Positions 17,504 through 26,450 of a stretch of 64,000 nucleotides of DNA are shown here, one piece after another. The DNA is from an uncultured Lachnospiraceae bacterium. GTDB taxonomy: Bacteria; Bacillota; Clostridia; Lachnospirales; Lachnospiraceae. The notes beneath the pieces were generated by a model, which was given only the letters and a program-made list of their open reading frames with translations, made no database searches and was not told the DNA's origin. Where the stretch lies: positions 1 to 64,000 of the forward strand of contig CALWSG010000045.1 of NCBI GenBank assembly GCA_944384155.1, in the 5' to 3' direction. The translations under genes were made by a program, and so were the position numbers. The first letter of the stretch is position 1. Every line of letters starts with the position of its first letter.

Positions 17504-17540
17504 GGCAATAAACAAAAGAAAAAGAAAGAAAAATCACAAG

Positions 17541-17558
17541 TTATCCACAATATCCACA
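17541..17558 (+). promoter_or_regulatory. two adjacent DnaA boxes upstream of the dnaD-type gene
   Basis: Perfect TTATCCACA (17541-17549) followed head-to-tail by ATATCCACA (17550-17558, one mismatch). They lie ~80 bp upstream of the putative -10 of the replication-gene operon. Confidence 0.65.
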
Positions 17559-17634
17559 AAATGTTCCACATGGCTAAAATACGCTGAAAGCCTTGAAAAC
17601 AGTGAAAATTTTAGTTCTCTTTTCAGTGAAAATA

Positions 17635-17643
17635 TGTTATAGT
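17635..17643 (+). promoter_or_regulatory. extended -10 promoter of the dnaD-dnaC operon
   Basis: TG-T-TATAGT, 48 bp before the ATG. A direct repeat CAGTGAAAAT (17600-17609 and 17624-17633) flanks the expected -35 region. Confidence 0.45.
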
Positions 17644-17690
17644 AATTACGACATTAAGATAAGACAAAGCAGGAGAGGCAGCGGATTGAT

Positions 17691-18770
17691 ATGGAGAAAA
17701 TTGTGCTAAAGGGCGAAGGAAAAAATGTGACGGTTGTATCAAATATTTTTTTGGACAACTATATGATTAAAGCAAATGGGGAATATGTAAAGGTATACTT
17801 ATATTTACTCAGATGCCTTTCCGGAAGTGACAGGGAGCTTACAATAGGATATTTGGCTGATGTTCTCGAGCATACGGAAAATGATATTATAAGAGCGATA
17901 AAATATTGGGCTGCACAAGGGCTTCTTACTGTAGGCTATAACAATAAGGAGATTGCATATATAGAGATAAAAACCTTGGGAGAGTATGAAACAGACCATA
18001 TTGCGGCAACAGTGGTGCATGATGAGCCTGTTAAAGAGCAGAGCAGTGGTGATATAAAGGCATCAGAGGATAAGGAAACAAAAAAAGAGCTGCCAACAGA
18101 TAAGCTGGCGGAGCTGCTGCGTGATGATGAGGTGAAGATGCTTTTATATATAGTACAAAAATATATGGGAAAGACACTGTCACCTTCAGAGACAAATAAG
18201 ATATTGTATTTTTATGATGGCTTAAAATTTTCCTCAGAGCTTATAGAATATCTTATAGAGTATTGTGTATCGAACAATCATAAGTCATTTGGGTACATAG
18301 AAAAGGTTGCCATTAGCTGGCATGAGGAGGGAATATCCACAGTTGAGGAGGCGAAAAAGCATGCAACCTCCTATTCAAAGCTACAGTATTCCATATTAAA
18401 GGCGTTTGGGATATCAGGACGAAATCTCGGTGAGACTGAAAAGGAGTTTGTTATAAAATGGACAGACCAGTATGGTTTTAGCACTGATATAATAGTGGAA
18501 GCATGCAACAGAACTATTATGAGTGTGGCTAATCCAAGCTTTAAGTATGCAGATTCCGTGCTGCAGAAGTGGAAGAAGAAGGGTGTCAGGACGGTGGCGG
18601 ATTTAAAGGCGATAGATGATGAATATGAAAGGTCAAGGGAAACAAAGGCTGCCAATGCATCAAAAAAGGCTGCTGTGTCAAAGACATCATCATTTAGCAA
18701 TTTCAGTCAGAGAACATACGATAATGATGATATGGAAAAATTGGAAAGACTTCTTTTACAGAGAAGATAA
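17691..18770 (+). CDS. DnaD-domain replication initiation protein
   Basis: 359 residues. An N-terminal winged-helix-like region (YLLRCLSGSDRELTIGYLADVL) is followed by two DnaD/DnaB_2 C-terminal domains: about 140-215 (FGYIEKVAISWHEEGI) and about 225-310 (FKYADSVLQKWKKKGVRT), each with the YxxxxxxxWxxxG signature. Such proteins recruit the helicase loader to oriC or restart sites. It is followed 12 bp later by a helicase-loader gene, so this pair replaces the Bacillus DnaD/DnaB-DnaI set. DnaA boxes upstream suggest DnaA control. Confidence 0.85.
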   Translation: MEKIVLKGEGKNVTVVSNIFLDNYMIKANGEYVKVYLYLLRCLSGSDRELTIGYLADVLEHTENDIIRAIKYWAAQGLLTVGYNNKEIAYIEIKTLGEYETDHIAATVVHDEPVKEQSSGDIKASEDKETKKELPTDKLAELLRDDEVKMLLYIVQKYMGKTLSPSETNKILYFYDGLKFSSELIEYLIEYCVSNNHKSFGYIEKVAISWHEEGISTVEEAKKHATSYSKLQYSILKAFGISGRNLGETEKEFVIKWTDQYGFSTDIIVEACNRTIMSVANPSFKYADSVLQKWKKKGVRTVADLKAIDDEYERSRETKAANASKKAAVSKTSSFSNFSQRTYDNDDMEKLERLLLQRR

Positions 18771-18782
18771 GAGGTATAAAAG

Positions 18783-19790
18783 GTGGCATTGTCTAACAGC
18801 GAATACAATTTAATAATGCGGGAATATGAGGAGCGAAGATATAAGGCAAAGCATGACCTGGACAGGCGTGTAAAGGAAATATATGAGAAAATCCCAAGAA
18901 TAAAGGAAATACAGGATGAAATATCAACAGCAGCCGTTGAGAGTATGAAGAGCAGGCTGTATGGAATGAATAGGGAGAATGGTTTAGAGGGACAAGAGCT
19001 TCATAATAAGATTGAAGCTTTGGTAGAGGAAAAGGAAACTTTAATGAAAGAGCATGGCTATAGTCCCCGGTATCTGAAGCCACGGTATGTGTGTGAAATA
19101 TGTAAGGATACAGGGTATGTGGGGAATGAAAAGTGCAGATGCTTAAGAAGCAGAATAACAGAGCTTCTGTATTTGAGATCAAACCTAAAGGAAGTACTGG
19201 AGAAAGAGAATTTTGATACATTTAATATAGATTTGTACTCTGAAAGCTTTGTTGATAAGGTTATGGGTGTGAGTGCATATGATAATATAAAGGAAGTTTT
19301 AAAAAGATGCAGGGCATTTACATATGATTTTCCTGAAAGGTTCGAAAATCTGTTTATATATGGAGATACAGGCGTGGGAAAAACTTTCCTTACAAACTGC
19401 ATTGCAAAGGAAATTATGGACAAGTCATATTCCGTAATTTATGTGTCTGCTATTCGTATGTTTGAGATATTGTCGGACAGGCAGTTTGGAAAAGGCGAAT
19501 CAGATGGAAAGGAAAGCCGTGAGGATTTCAGAGATTGCGATTTGCTCATTATAGATGATTTGGGAACAGAGCTTGTAAACACCTTTACATCATCGTCACT
19601 TTTTAATTGCATCAATGAAAGACTGCTTATGAGAAAGCCTGTTATTATATCTACCAACCTTTCAATTAACAATGTTAAAAGTATATATTCCGAGCGAATT
19701 TTTTCAAGAATTGCAAGCAATTATACAATGCTGAAGGTTTTCGGAGAGGATTTGAGAATTGTAACATCTTTAGGCTTGACAAAGGCTTAA
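18783..19790 (+). CDS. helicase loader, DnaC/DnaI-type AAA+ ATPase
   Basis: 335 residues. The N-terminal region carries a Cys cluster CEICKDTGYVGNEKCRC that probably binds zinc, as in DnaI. The C-terminal AAA+ domain has Walker A GDTGVGKTFL (~195), Walker B LLIIDDLGTE and sensor STNLS. It loads DnaB helicase (encoded at 5763) onto DNA. GTG start with GAGG 8 bases upstream. Transcribed with the DnaD-domain gene. Confidence 0.9.
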   Translation: MALSNSEYNLIMREYEERRYKAKHDLDRRVKEIYEKIPRIKEIQDEISTAAVESMKSRLYGMNRENGLEGQELHNKIEALVEEKETLMKEHGYSPRYLKPRYVCEICKDTGYVGNEKCRCLRSRITELLYLRSNLKEVLEKENFDTFNIDLYSESFVDKVMGVSAYDNIKEVLKRCRAFTYDFPERFENLFIYGDTGVGKTFLTNCIAKEIMDKSYSVIYVSAIRMFEILSDRQFGKGESDGKESREDFRDCDLLIIDDLGTELVNTFTSSSLFNCINERLLMRKPVIISTNLSINNVKSIYSERIFSRIASNYTMLKVFGEDLRIVTSLGLTKA

Positions 19791-19856
19791 CAAAGTGATA
19801 AAAAAGGTGTCGTAGAAAAGCATATAAACAAAAAGATAATTATGGAGGAGACATTC

Positions 19857-21038
19857 ATGCCAAGTGAAGAGAAAAATTTAGAAACTATTCCTGTGGGTCC
19901 CCTTGGGATTGTGGCAATGGAAAATTGCAGGCAGTTAGGTGAGCAGGTAGATGATTATATTGTTTCATGGAGAAGCTCAAGAACAGGTGCTTACACACAT
20001 ACCATTGCATTTGCAGGATACCAGAAGGACTCTTATCTTGTAAGTGCCAAGGTGCCTAGATTTGGTTCGGGAGAGGCAAAGGGAATTATAAACGAATCAG
20101 TGAGGGGACAGGATCTTTATATTTTGGTTGATGTGGGAAATTACAGTATGAAGTATTCTCTTTGCGGCTATGAAAACAGAATGTCTCCTGATGACCATTA
20201 TCAGGATTTGAAGCGTGTTATTGCAGCCGTGGGAGGAAAAGCAAGAAGAATAACCGTTATTATGCCGTTTTTATATGAGAGCAGGCAGCATAAAAGGACA
20301 GGAAGAGAATCTCTTGACTGTGCCATGGCGTTGCAGGAGCTTACTAATATGGGCGTTGAAAATATTATTACCTTTGATGCCCATGATCCAAGGGTGCAAA
20401 ATGCAATACCTTTAAAGGGCTTTGAAACAGTACAGCCGGCTTATCAGTTTATAAAGGGACTTCTTAATAAGGAGAAGGATTTAAAAATTGATGCGGAGCA
20501 TATGATGGTCATCAGCCCTGACGAGGGAGGTACGAGCAGGGCGGTATACCTTGCAAATGTGCTTGGACTTGATATGGGTATGTTTTATAAGAGGAGAGAT
20601 TACTCCAAGATAGTGAACGGAAGAAATCCGATAGTCGCACATGAGTTTTTAGGCTCATCGGTGGAGGGCAAAGATGTTATTATAATAGATGATATGATTT
20701 CCTCCGGAGAAAGTGTTCTTGAGGTGGCAAAAGACCTTAAAGAGAGAAAAGCTGCAAAGGTGTTTATAGCAACAACCTTTGGACTGTTTACAAACGGGCT
20801 GGCAAAGTTTGATGAGGCATATGAGAAGGGTCTTATAGACAGAATCCTTACAACCAATCTTACATACCAGACGCCTGAATTATTAACAAAGCCTTATTAT
20901 ATAAGCTGTGATATGAGTAAGTATATATCACTGATAATAGATACATTAAATCATGATGCATCTATAAGTGAATTGCTTAATCCTGTGGGACGTATTCACA
21001 GATTACTTAATAAATATAAGGAAGAGCAGAAAGGGTAA
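19857..21038 (+). CDS. prs: ribose-phosphate pyrophosphokinase
   Basis: 393 residues, longer than the ~315 of classical Prs; this extended form is seen in Clostridia. It makes PRPP from ribose-5-phosphate and ATP. Visible motifs: ITFDAHDPRVQNAIP (ribose/metal loop) and the PRPP loop VIIIDDMISSGESVLEVA. ATG 19857 follows GGAGGAG (19844-19850); an upstream in-frame ATG at 19842 overlaps that RBS and was rejected. Monocistronic, 66 bp after the helicase-loader gene. Confidence 0.9.
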   Translation: MPSEEKNLETIPVGPLGIVAMENCRQLGEQVDDYIVSWRSSRTGAYTHTIAFAGYQKDSYLVSAKVPRFGSGEAKGIINESVRGQDLYILVDVGNYSMKYSLCGYENRMSPDDHYQDLKRVIAAVGGKARRITVIMPFLYESRQHKRTGRESLDCAMALQELTNMGVENIITFDAHDPRVQNAIPLKGFETVQPAYQFIKGLLNKEKDLKIDAEHMMVISPDEGGTSRAVYLANVLGLDMGMFYKRRDYSKIVNGRNPIVAHEFLGSSVEGKDVIIIDDMISSGESVLEVAKDLKERKAAKVFIATTFGLFTNGLAKFDEAYEKGLIDRILTTNLTYQTPELLTKPYYISCDMSKYISLIIDTLNHDASISELLNPVGRIHRLLNKYKEEQKG

Positions 21039-21126
21039 TGTTTTGACAAAATAGCCAAAACAAATATCAAAATATCTACTCTTTTGTAGCATTAGATAGA
21101 AAAAAGAAAAATTTAAAATATTTTTC

Positions 21127-21155
21127 TTTAAATATTATAGGAAATATATTATAAT
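21127..21155 (+). promoter_or_regulatory. promoter of xfp
   Basis: TTTAAA, 17 bp, TATAAT (21150-21155). The predicted start (~21162) coincides with the first base of a palindrome. Confidence 0.5.
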
Positions 21156-21161
21156 ATAACC

Positions 21162-21182
21162 TAGATATTTAGCGAATATCTA
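21162..21182. promoter_or_regulatory. operator-like palindrome at the xfp start site
   Basis: TAGATATT-TAGCG-AATATCTA, a perfect 8-bp inverted repeat directly downstream of the -10, positioned where a repressor would block initiation. Confidence 0.5.
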
Positions 21183-21230
21183 TCTAATGTATTGATGCTA
21201 AAAATATTAATTTTATAAGGAGATTTTATT

Positions 21231-23639
21231 ATGGCAAACATGAACGATTGTCCAGAAAAGCAGCCAATGACTCAGGAATATCTTGAGAAAATGGAAGCAT
21301 ACTGGCGTGCAACTAACTATATTGGTGCTGCGCAGCTTTATATGTTAGATAACCCACTTTTACGTGAACCATTAACAAGAGACCAGGTTAAGAAAAAAAT
21401 CGTTGGTCACTGGGGTACAGTACCGGGACAGAACTTCATATATGTTCACATGAACAGAGCAATTAAGAAGTATGACCTTGATATGATTTTACTTTCAGGT
21501 CCGGGACACGGCGGAAACTTCTTCGTAGGAAACTCATATCTTGAGGGACATTACAGCGAAATTTATCCTAACGTAAGTCAGGATAAGGAAGGTATGAAGA
21601 GACTTTGCAAGCAGTTCTCATTCCCATGCGGTATTTCAAGCCATGTTGCACCTGAGACACCTGGTTCTATCAATGAGGGTGGTGAGCTTGGTTATTCAAT
21701 GGCTCATGCTTTCGGTGCAGTATTTGACAATCCGGACTTAATCGCTACATGTATCGTTGGTGATGGTGAGGCAGAAACAGGTCCTCTTGCAACATCATGG
21801 CATTCAAATAAATTCTTAAATCCTGCAAGAGATGGTGCCGTTTTACCGATACTTCATTTGAATGGTTATAAGATTTCTAACCCTACAGTATTCTCTCACA
21901 TTTCACATGATGAGGTTGAAAGCTTCTTCCATGGCTGTGGATGGGAGCCACACTTTGTAGAGTGTGAGGATGATGGCTCAGACCATATCGCTATGCATAA
22001 GAAGATGTCAGAAGCTGTAGATGCCTGCATCGAGAAGATAAAGTCTATTCAGAAGGATGCCCGTGAAAATGGAAATACAAAGCGTCCTTTCTGGCCAATG
22101 ATTGTTCTTCGTACACCAAAGGGATGGACAGGTCCAAAGGTAGTAGACGGAAAGGTAATTGAAGGTTCCTTCGATGCTCATCAGGTACCTATTACAATGG
22201 AGAAGCCTGAGCATCTTGAGTTATTAAAGGAATGGTTATTAAGCTACAAGCCGGACGAGCTTTTTGATGAGAATTATAAGTTAAAGCCTGAAATTGCAGC
22301 ATTAGCACCAACAGGTGACTCAAGAATTTCAGCTAACCCTCATGCTAACGGCGGAAAGCTTCTTCGTGATTTGCGTCTTCCTGACTTTAAGCAGTATGCA
22401 GTGCAGATTACGGCACCTGGTAAGGCTGACGAGAAGAAGCAGGATATGATAGTTCTCGGTGAGTATGTTCGTGATGTATTTAAGTTAAATGCAGAGACAA
22501 AGAACTTCCGTATATTCGGACCTGATGAGACAAAGTCTAACAGGCTTTACCATGTATTTGAGGCAGAAAACAGAGCTTGGAACGCAGATAATATGCCAAA
22601 TGATGAGTATATGTCAGTAGACGGACGTATTATGGACGGATACTTAAGCGAGCATATGTGCGAAGGCTGGTTAGAGGGATATATTTTAACAGGACGTCAC
22701 GGTTTCTTTGCAAGCTACGAAGCATTCATCAGAGTAGTAGATTCTATGTGTGCTCAGCATGCTAAGTGGTTAAAGGTTACATCAGAGCTTCCATGGAGAG
22801 TAAAGATTGCATCTCTTAACTTGATACTTACATCAAATGTATGGCAGCAGGATCACAACGGATTTACACATCAGGATCCGGGATTCCTTGACCATATTGC
22901 AAACAAGAAGGCGGATGTTGTACGTATGTATCTTCCACCTGATGCTAACTGTCTTCTTAGCTGCTTTGACCACTGCATCAGAAGCAAAAATTATGTAAAT
23001 GTAATTATAGCTTCTAAGCACCCAAGCTTCCAGTGGCTCACAATGGATCAGGCTGTTAAGCATTGCACACAGGGTATCAGCATTTGGGATTGGGCATCAA
23101 ATGATCAGGGAGAAGAGCCTGATGTAGTTATTGCTTGCTGCGGTGATACACCTACATTAGAAGCATTAGCTGCTGTAACAATCTTAAGGGATAATTTACC
23201 TGAGGTTAAGATTAGATTTATCAATGTTGTTGATTTGTTTAAGCTTGAATCACACTTAAAGCATCCACACGGATTAACAGATACAGAGTACAATGCATTA
23301 TTTACAAAGGATAAGCCAATTATCTTTGCATTCCACGGATATCCTACTCTTATCCATGAGCTCACATACTTAAGAGAGAACAGAAACTTACATGTTCATG
23401 GTTATCAGGAGGAAGGAACAATTACAACTCCGTTTGATATGAGAGTTCAGAACGAAATCGACCGTTACCACTTGGTAGCTGATGTAATTAACAGCTTACC
23501 ACAGTTAGGAAACAAGGGAGCTTACTTACTTCAGAAGATGAACGATACTCTTGTTGAGCATAAGCAGTACATCGGTGAGTATGGTGAGGATATTCCTGAG
23601 GTTCGTGATTGGCAGTGGCATTTACCTGAAAGTAAATAA
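21231..23639 (+). CDS. xfp: phosphoketolase (xylulose-5-phosphate/fructose-6-phosphate)
   Basis: 802 residues, full length. A thiamine-diphosphate enzyme splitting xylulose-5-P (and often fructose-6-P) with phosphate to acetyl-phosphate plus glyceraldehyde-3-P or erythrose-4-P. Motifs: [20 protein letters not shown], ThDP site [12 protein letters not shown] and the HQDPGF segment near residue 546. Codon choice is distinctly more optimised (GCT, CGT, AAG) than in its neighbours, pointing to high expression. Monocistronic, with its own promoter, operator-like palindromes and terminator; a main route from pentoses to acetate here. Confidence 0.96.
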   Translation: MANMNDCPEKQPMTQEYLEKMEAYWRATNYIGAAQLYMLDNPLLREPLTRDQVKKKIVGHWGTVPGQNFIYVHMNRAIKKYDLDMILLSGPGHGGNFFVGNSYLEGHYSEIYPNVSQDKEGMKRLCKQFSFPCGISSHVAPETPGSINEGGELGYSMAHAFGAVFDNPDLIATCIVGDGEAETGPLATSWHSNKFLNPARDGAVLPILHLNGYKISNPTVFSHISHDEVESFFHGCGWEPHFVECEDDGSDHIAMHKKMSEAVDACIEKIKSIQKDARENGNTKRPFWPMIVLRTPKGWTGPKVVDGKVIEGSFDAHQVPITMEKPEHLELLKEWLLSYKPDELFDENYKLKPEIAALAPTGDSRISANPHANGGKLLRDLRLPDFKQYAVQITAPGKADEKKQDMIVLGEYVRDVFKLNAETKNFRIFGPDETKSNRLYHVFEAENRAWNADNMPNDEYMSVDGRIMDGYLSEHMCEGWLEGYILTGRHGFFASYEAFIRVVDSMCAQHAKWLKVTSELPWRVKIASLNLILTSNVWQQDHNGFTHQDPGFLDHIANKKADVVRMYLPPDANCLLSCFDHCIRSKNYVNVIIASKHPSFQWLTMDQAVKHCTQGISIWDWASNDQGEEPDVVIACCGDTPTLEALAAVTILRDNLPEVKIRFINVVDLFKLESHLKHPHGLTDTEYNALFTKDKPIIFAFHGYPTLIHELTYLRENRNLHVHGYQEEGTITTPFDMRVQNEIDRYHLVADVINSLPQLGNKGAYLLQKMNDTLVEHKQYIGEYGEDIPEVRDWQWHLPESK

Positions 23640-23690
23640 TTATTGCATAATCAATTAGCATAAGCAGGATAGATATATTAGACAAAATAA

Positions 23691-23735
23691 AAAACAGTCA
23701 TATACCGTGATAAGGTATATGGCTGTTTTATTACT
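23691..23735 (+). terminator. terminator after xfp
   Basis: Long stem AAAACAGTCATATACC / GGTATATGGCTGTTTT with one G-U pair, 7-nt loop, then ATTACTTTTT. Confidence 0.85.
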
Positions 23736-23750
23736 TTTTAATAATGTAAG

Positions 23751-24866
23751 TTAAATTCTGTGAGGCGATAATTTTTTCTTGGCAACTGAGGATAATATCA
23801 TAAATAGTATAAATATTACTATATATACGGCACCGACGGCAATCAATCTGTTGGTTAATGCAGCTACATTGCTTTCAATAAATTCCTTAATAATATTTTC
23901 TGTGGTATTAAAGGAGTCAAAAAGCTCATCAAATATTATATCCTCAATAAATTTTACAGACATACCTAATATAAATATTGCAGCTCCGGAGAGTAATGTA
24001 CCTATGGAAAAGTTTCTGAATGCTCTGTAAAGGGAATGTCTGTATACAAGAAGCTCTATTAGTAAAAATCCAACAATAAGTATTATAAACAGTATAATGG
24101 AAAATGTAAGCATTTTAAGAGAGTTTTCCATAAGATTAAATAAATCATTAAAATTATACCGGTCATTCATAGTGGATATTGATTTATTTACAATATCATT
24201 GACATTATCTATGTAGGAGTCAAATGCATTACTTATTGTGGGATAAATCCGTTCCGTAAGAGTGTCTGTAACTGTTTCTTTTACGCGGTTAGAATCCACA
24301 TTTGTTAAATCTATAGTGGTAGTACCAAAGGTACTTTCCACTTCATTTATAAGTGTTTCTGACACGTTTACACCGTAATTTTTTTCCAGCTGTCTGATTG
24401 TAGGATTTTCTGCGATGGATTTGGCATCAAACATTTTAGAGCTGTCCTCATAGGCTTCAAAAACAATATTTACGGCAGTCTCTGATGTGGATTGTGCTAT
24501 ATCCATACAATCTTCCTTCAAATACGATAAGTCAACAGAACTATTTGATGAAATGGCATCTGTTATAGTTTGGGTCGCAGCGGATAATGTATCCTCAGGG
24601 AAAATTTCATTTAGGGCTTCCCGTGACAGACCAAGCGACTCAGTATTTTTATAAAGCTCCTCCACAACAGCATTCTGCACAGCTTCATAAAAGCCACTGT
24701 TATTTAATATGGCATTTATGTCATCACCCTTAAGAACGGTGGTTCTAAGAGCTATAAGACAGCCGTTGGTTATTAAAAGTCCTGTAATAAAAAAAGTGAT
24801 AAACAAACCTAAAACTGCCCGTGCAGGGTGAGAGGTCTTAGGCTGTGTATGATAATTATAATCCAT
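23751..24866 (-). CDS. membrane protein of unknown function
   Basis: 371 residues. Not recognised as a named family. One N-terminal membrane helix (AVLGLFITFFITGLLITNG), a ~220-residue Ser/Thr- and Asp/Glu-rich segment predicted outside the membrane, then three C-terminal helices (about 255-275, 288-305 and 340-360). RBS AGGAGG lies 6 bases upstream. It is convergent with xfp and divergent from a lipoprotein gene, so it is probably transcribed alone. Confidence 0.75.
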   Translation of the reverse strand: MDYNYHTQPKTSHPARAVLGLFITFFITGLLITNGCLIALRTTVLKGDDINAILNNSGFYEAVQNAVVEELYKNTESLGLSREALNEIFPEDTLSAATQTITDAISSNSSVDLSYLKEDCMDIAQSTSETAVNIVFEAYEDSSKMFDAKSIAENPTIRQLEKNYGVNVSETLINEVESTFGTTTIDLTNVDSNRVKETVTDTLTERIYPTISNAFDSYIDNVNDIVNKSISTMNDRYNFNDLFNLMENSLKMLTFSIILFIILIVGFLLIELLVYRHSLYRAFRNFSIGTLLSGAAIFILGMSVKFIEDIIFDELFDSFNTTENIIKEFIESNVAALTNRLIAVGAVYIVIFILFMILSSVAKKKLSPHRI

Positions 24867-25059
24867 TAAAATCCTCCTGTAAAAATTAATTTGCTTATTA
24901 TTTAGAGAATATCATATAATTATTGGCAGGGCAAGATTATATTTTTATTTGTCCTATAACTAAAATCCATTAAATCTGTGGAAAAAAGGTGGAAAATAGT
25001 GTACAATAATTGGGCGGTCAGATATATAGGATAAGCAGTTTTTGAATGGAGTGTGGAAA

Positions 25060-25815
25060 ATGAAAAATAGTATAAGCAAGAGTACAAAAATATTTTTGGC
25101 ATTGGTATTAGTAACAGTTGTATTAGCATCTTTGTGTGGATGCAGCAATAAAAGCCAAGATGATGATAATAAAAACTACAGCACCCATATGACAAAGGAG
25201 GAAGTTACAACTGCGGGTCAGCCGGTTACGGAAGAAGTAACAACAGAGGAGCCGTCCACGGAGCAATATCTGGGACCGGAGATTATTAATTTTTATCAAT
25301 CTGACAGACAGGCAGGATGCAGAAGGCTTGTGACGGAATTTACGGGACCATGGAATGCGGGAAAGGATATTTTAAGTATAGATGTGTTTGCATGTGATGA
25401 GGAAGAAATATCGGGAGATACCTTTAGTGTAGTTTGGAAGGAATATTGGGAAAAATATGAGAAAGCATATGAATATAAGATAGGGTACACACTTGAGTTT
25501 GACACCATGGATGGGGGAAAGATAAAGAGAACAATACTTGAGCCTGATGATATATACGGGTTTCTTGATTATATAGAGGTATATATTTATGATGATGTAA
25601 ATGTACCTCCAAATACATGGTACAGTCACCTTCTTCAGGAACAGATAACAGAGGATACATATGTAACCTCCATTAAGCTTACATGTGGTGAGAAAATAGA
25701 CGAAGTAAGCAATGTTTGTCTTACGGCATTTATATATAAGGATGAAGAAGAGTTTGACAATGAGGGAAATTATACGGGAGAGCATTTTGTTAAATGTCCT
25801 GTATACAGGCAATAG
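25060..25815 (+). CDS. putative lipoprotein of unknown function
   Basis: 251 residues. N-terminal signal peptide with a hydrophobic core (IFLALVLVTVVLASLCGCS); the second Cys of LCGC is the likely lipidated residue. A short Thr/Glu-rich linker follows, then a folded domain of about 180 residues with no recognised motif. ATG 25060 was chosen over an in-frame TTG at 25042 because GGAG lies at the right distance. pth follows 51 bp downstream and may share its transcript. Confidence 0.7.
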   Translation: MKNSISKSTKIFLALVLVTVVLASLCGCSNKSQDDDNKNYSTHMTKEEVTTAGQPVTEEVTTEEPSTEQYLGPEIINFYQSDRQAGCRRLVTEFTGPWNAGKDILSIDVFACDEEEISGDTFSVVWKEYWEKYEKAYEYKIGYTLEFDTMDGGKIKRTILEPDDIYGFLDYIEVYIYDDVNVPPNTWYSHLLQEQITEDTYVTSIKLTCGEKIDEVSNVCLTAFIYKDEEEFDNEGNYTGEHFVKCPVYRQ

Positions 25816-25866
25816 GGATATAGGCGTTATTATCTAAATAAGAACAAAATGAAAGGAAAAAGGATT

Positions 25867-26427
25867 ATGTATATAATAGCAGGACTGGGAAATCCTACAT
25901 CTCAGTATGACAGGACAAGGCATAATGTGGGATTTGATGCCATAGATATATTATCGAAGGAATATGGAATAAAGGTTAATACCATAAAGCATAAGGGACT
26001 TTGCGGAAGCGGTGTTATAGGGGGAGAAAAGGTGGTTTTAATAAAGCCCATGACATATATGAATTTAAGCGGAGAGGCAGTAGCAGAGGCGGTGAATTTT
26101 TATAAGATAAATCCTGAGGAGGAGCTTATAGTTATATTTGATGATATCAGCCTTGAACCAGGAAGGCTGCGGCTTAGGAGAAAGGGAAGTGCGGGAGGTC
26201 ATAACGGTATAAAAAATATAATAGCAATGACAGGAACCGATGGATTTAAAAGAATCAAGGTGGGAGTTGGAGAAAAGCCTGAAGGCTGGGATTTGGCTGA
26301 CTATGTTTTGGGGAGATTTAATAAAGAAGACAGAAAAAAAGTAGATGATGCTCTTACAAGAGCAGGAGAGGCTGTTAAGGTTATTTTGCAGGAGGGCTTT
26401 GACAGAGCAATGAATAAGTTTAATTAA
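25867..26427 (+). CDS. pth: peptidyl-tRNA hydrolase
   Basis: 186 residues, normal length. Family motifs: IIAGLGNPTSQYDRTRHNVGF (contains the catalytic His), KPMTYMNLSG, FDDISLEPGRLRLR and GSAGGHNGIKNI. It releases tRNA from drop-off peptidyl-tRNA. ATG 25867 follows an AGGAAAAAGG-type RBS; an in-frame ATG six codons upstream is possible. The pth-mfd order (24-bp gap) is conserved in Firmicutes. Confidence 0.95.
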   Translation: MYIIAGLGNPTSQYDRTRHNVGFDAIDILSKEYGIKVNTIKHKGLCGSGVIGGEKVVLIKPMTYMNLSGEAVAEAVNFYKINPEEELIVIFDDISLEPGRLRLRRKGSAGGHNGIKNIIAMTGTDGFKRIKVGVGEKPEGWDLADYVLGRFNKEDRKKVDDALTRAGEAVKVILQEGFDRAMNKFN

Positions 26428-26450
26428 TATGGAAGGAAAGAGTTAAAATT

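Larger units (their letters stand above)
21090..21189. repeat. 11-bp inverted repeat bracketing the xfp promoter
   Basis: CATTAGATAGA (21090-21100) and TCTATCTAATG (21179-21189) are exact reverse complements 89 bp apart, one upstream and one downstream of the putative promoter. Confidence 0.6.

Noticed and set aside
17440..17690. Chromosomal origin of replication
   Set aside because: DnaA boxes are present but dnaA/dnaN are not adjacent and no AT-rich unwinding repeat was seen. A regulatory cluster is more likely.
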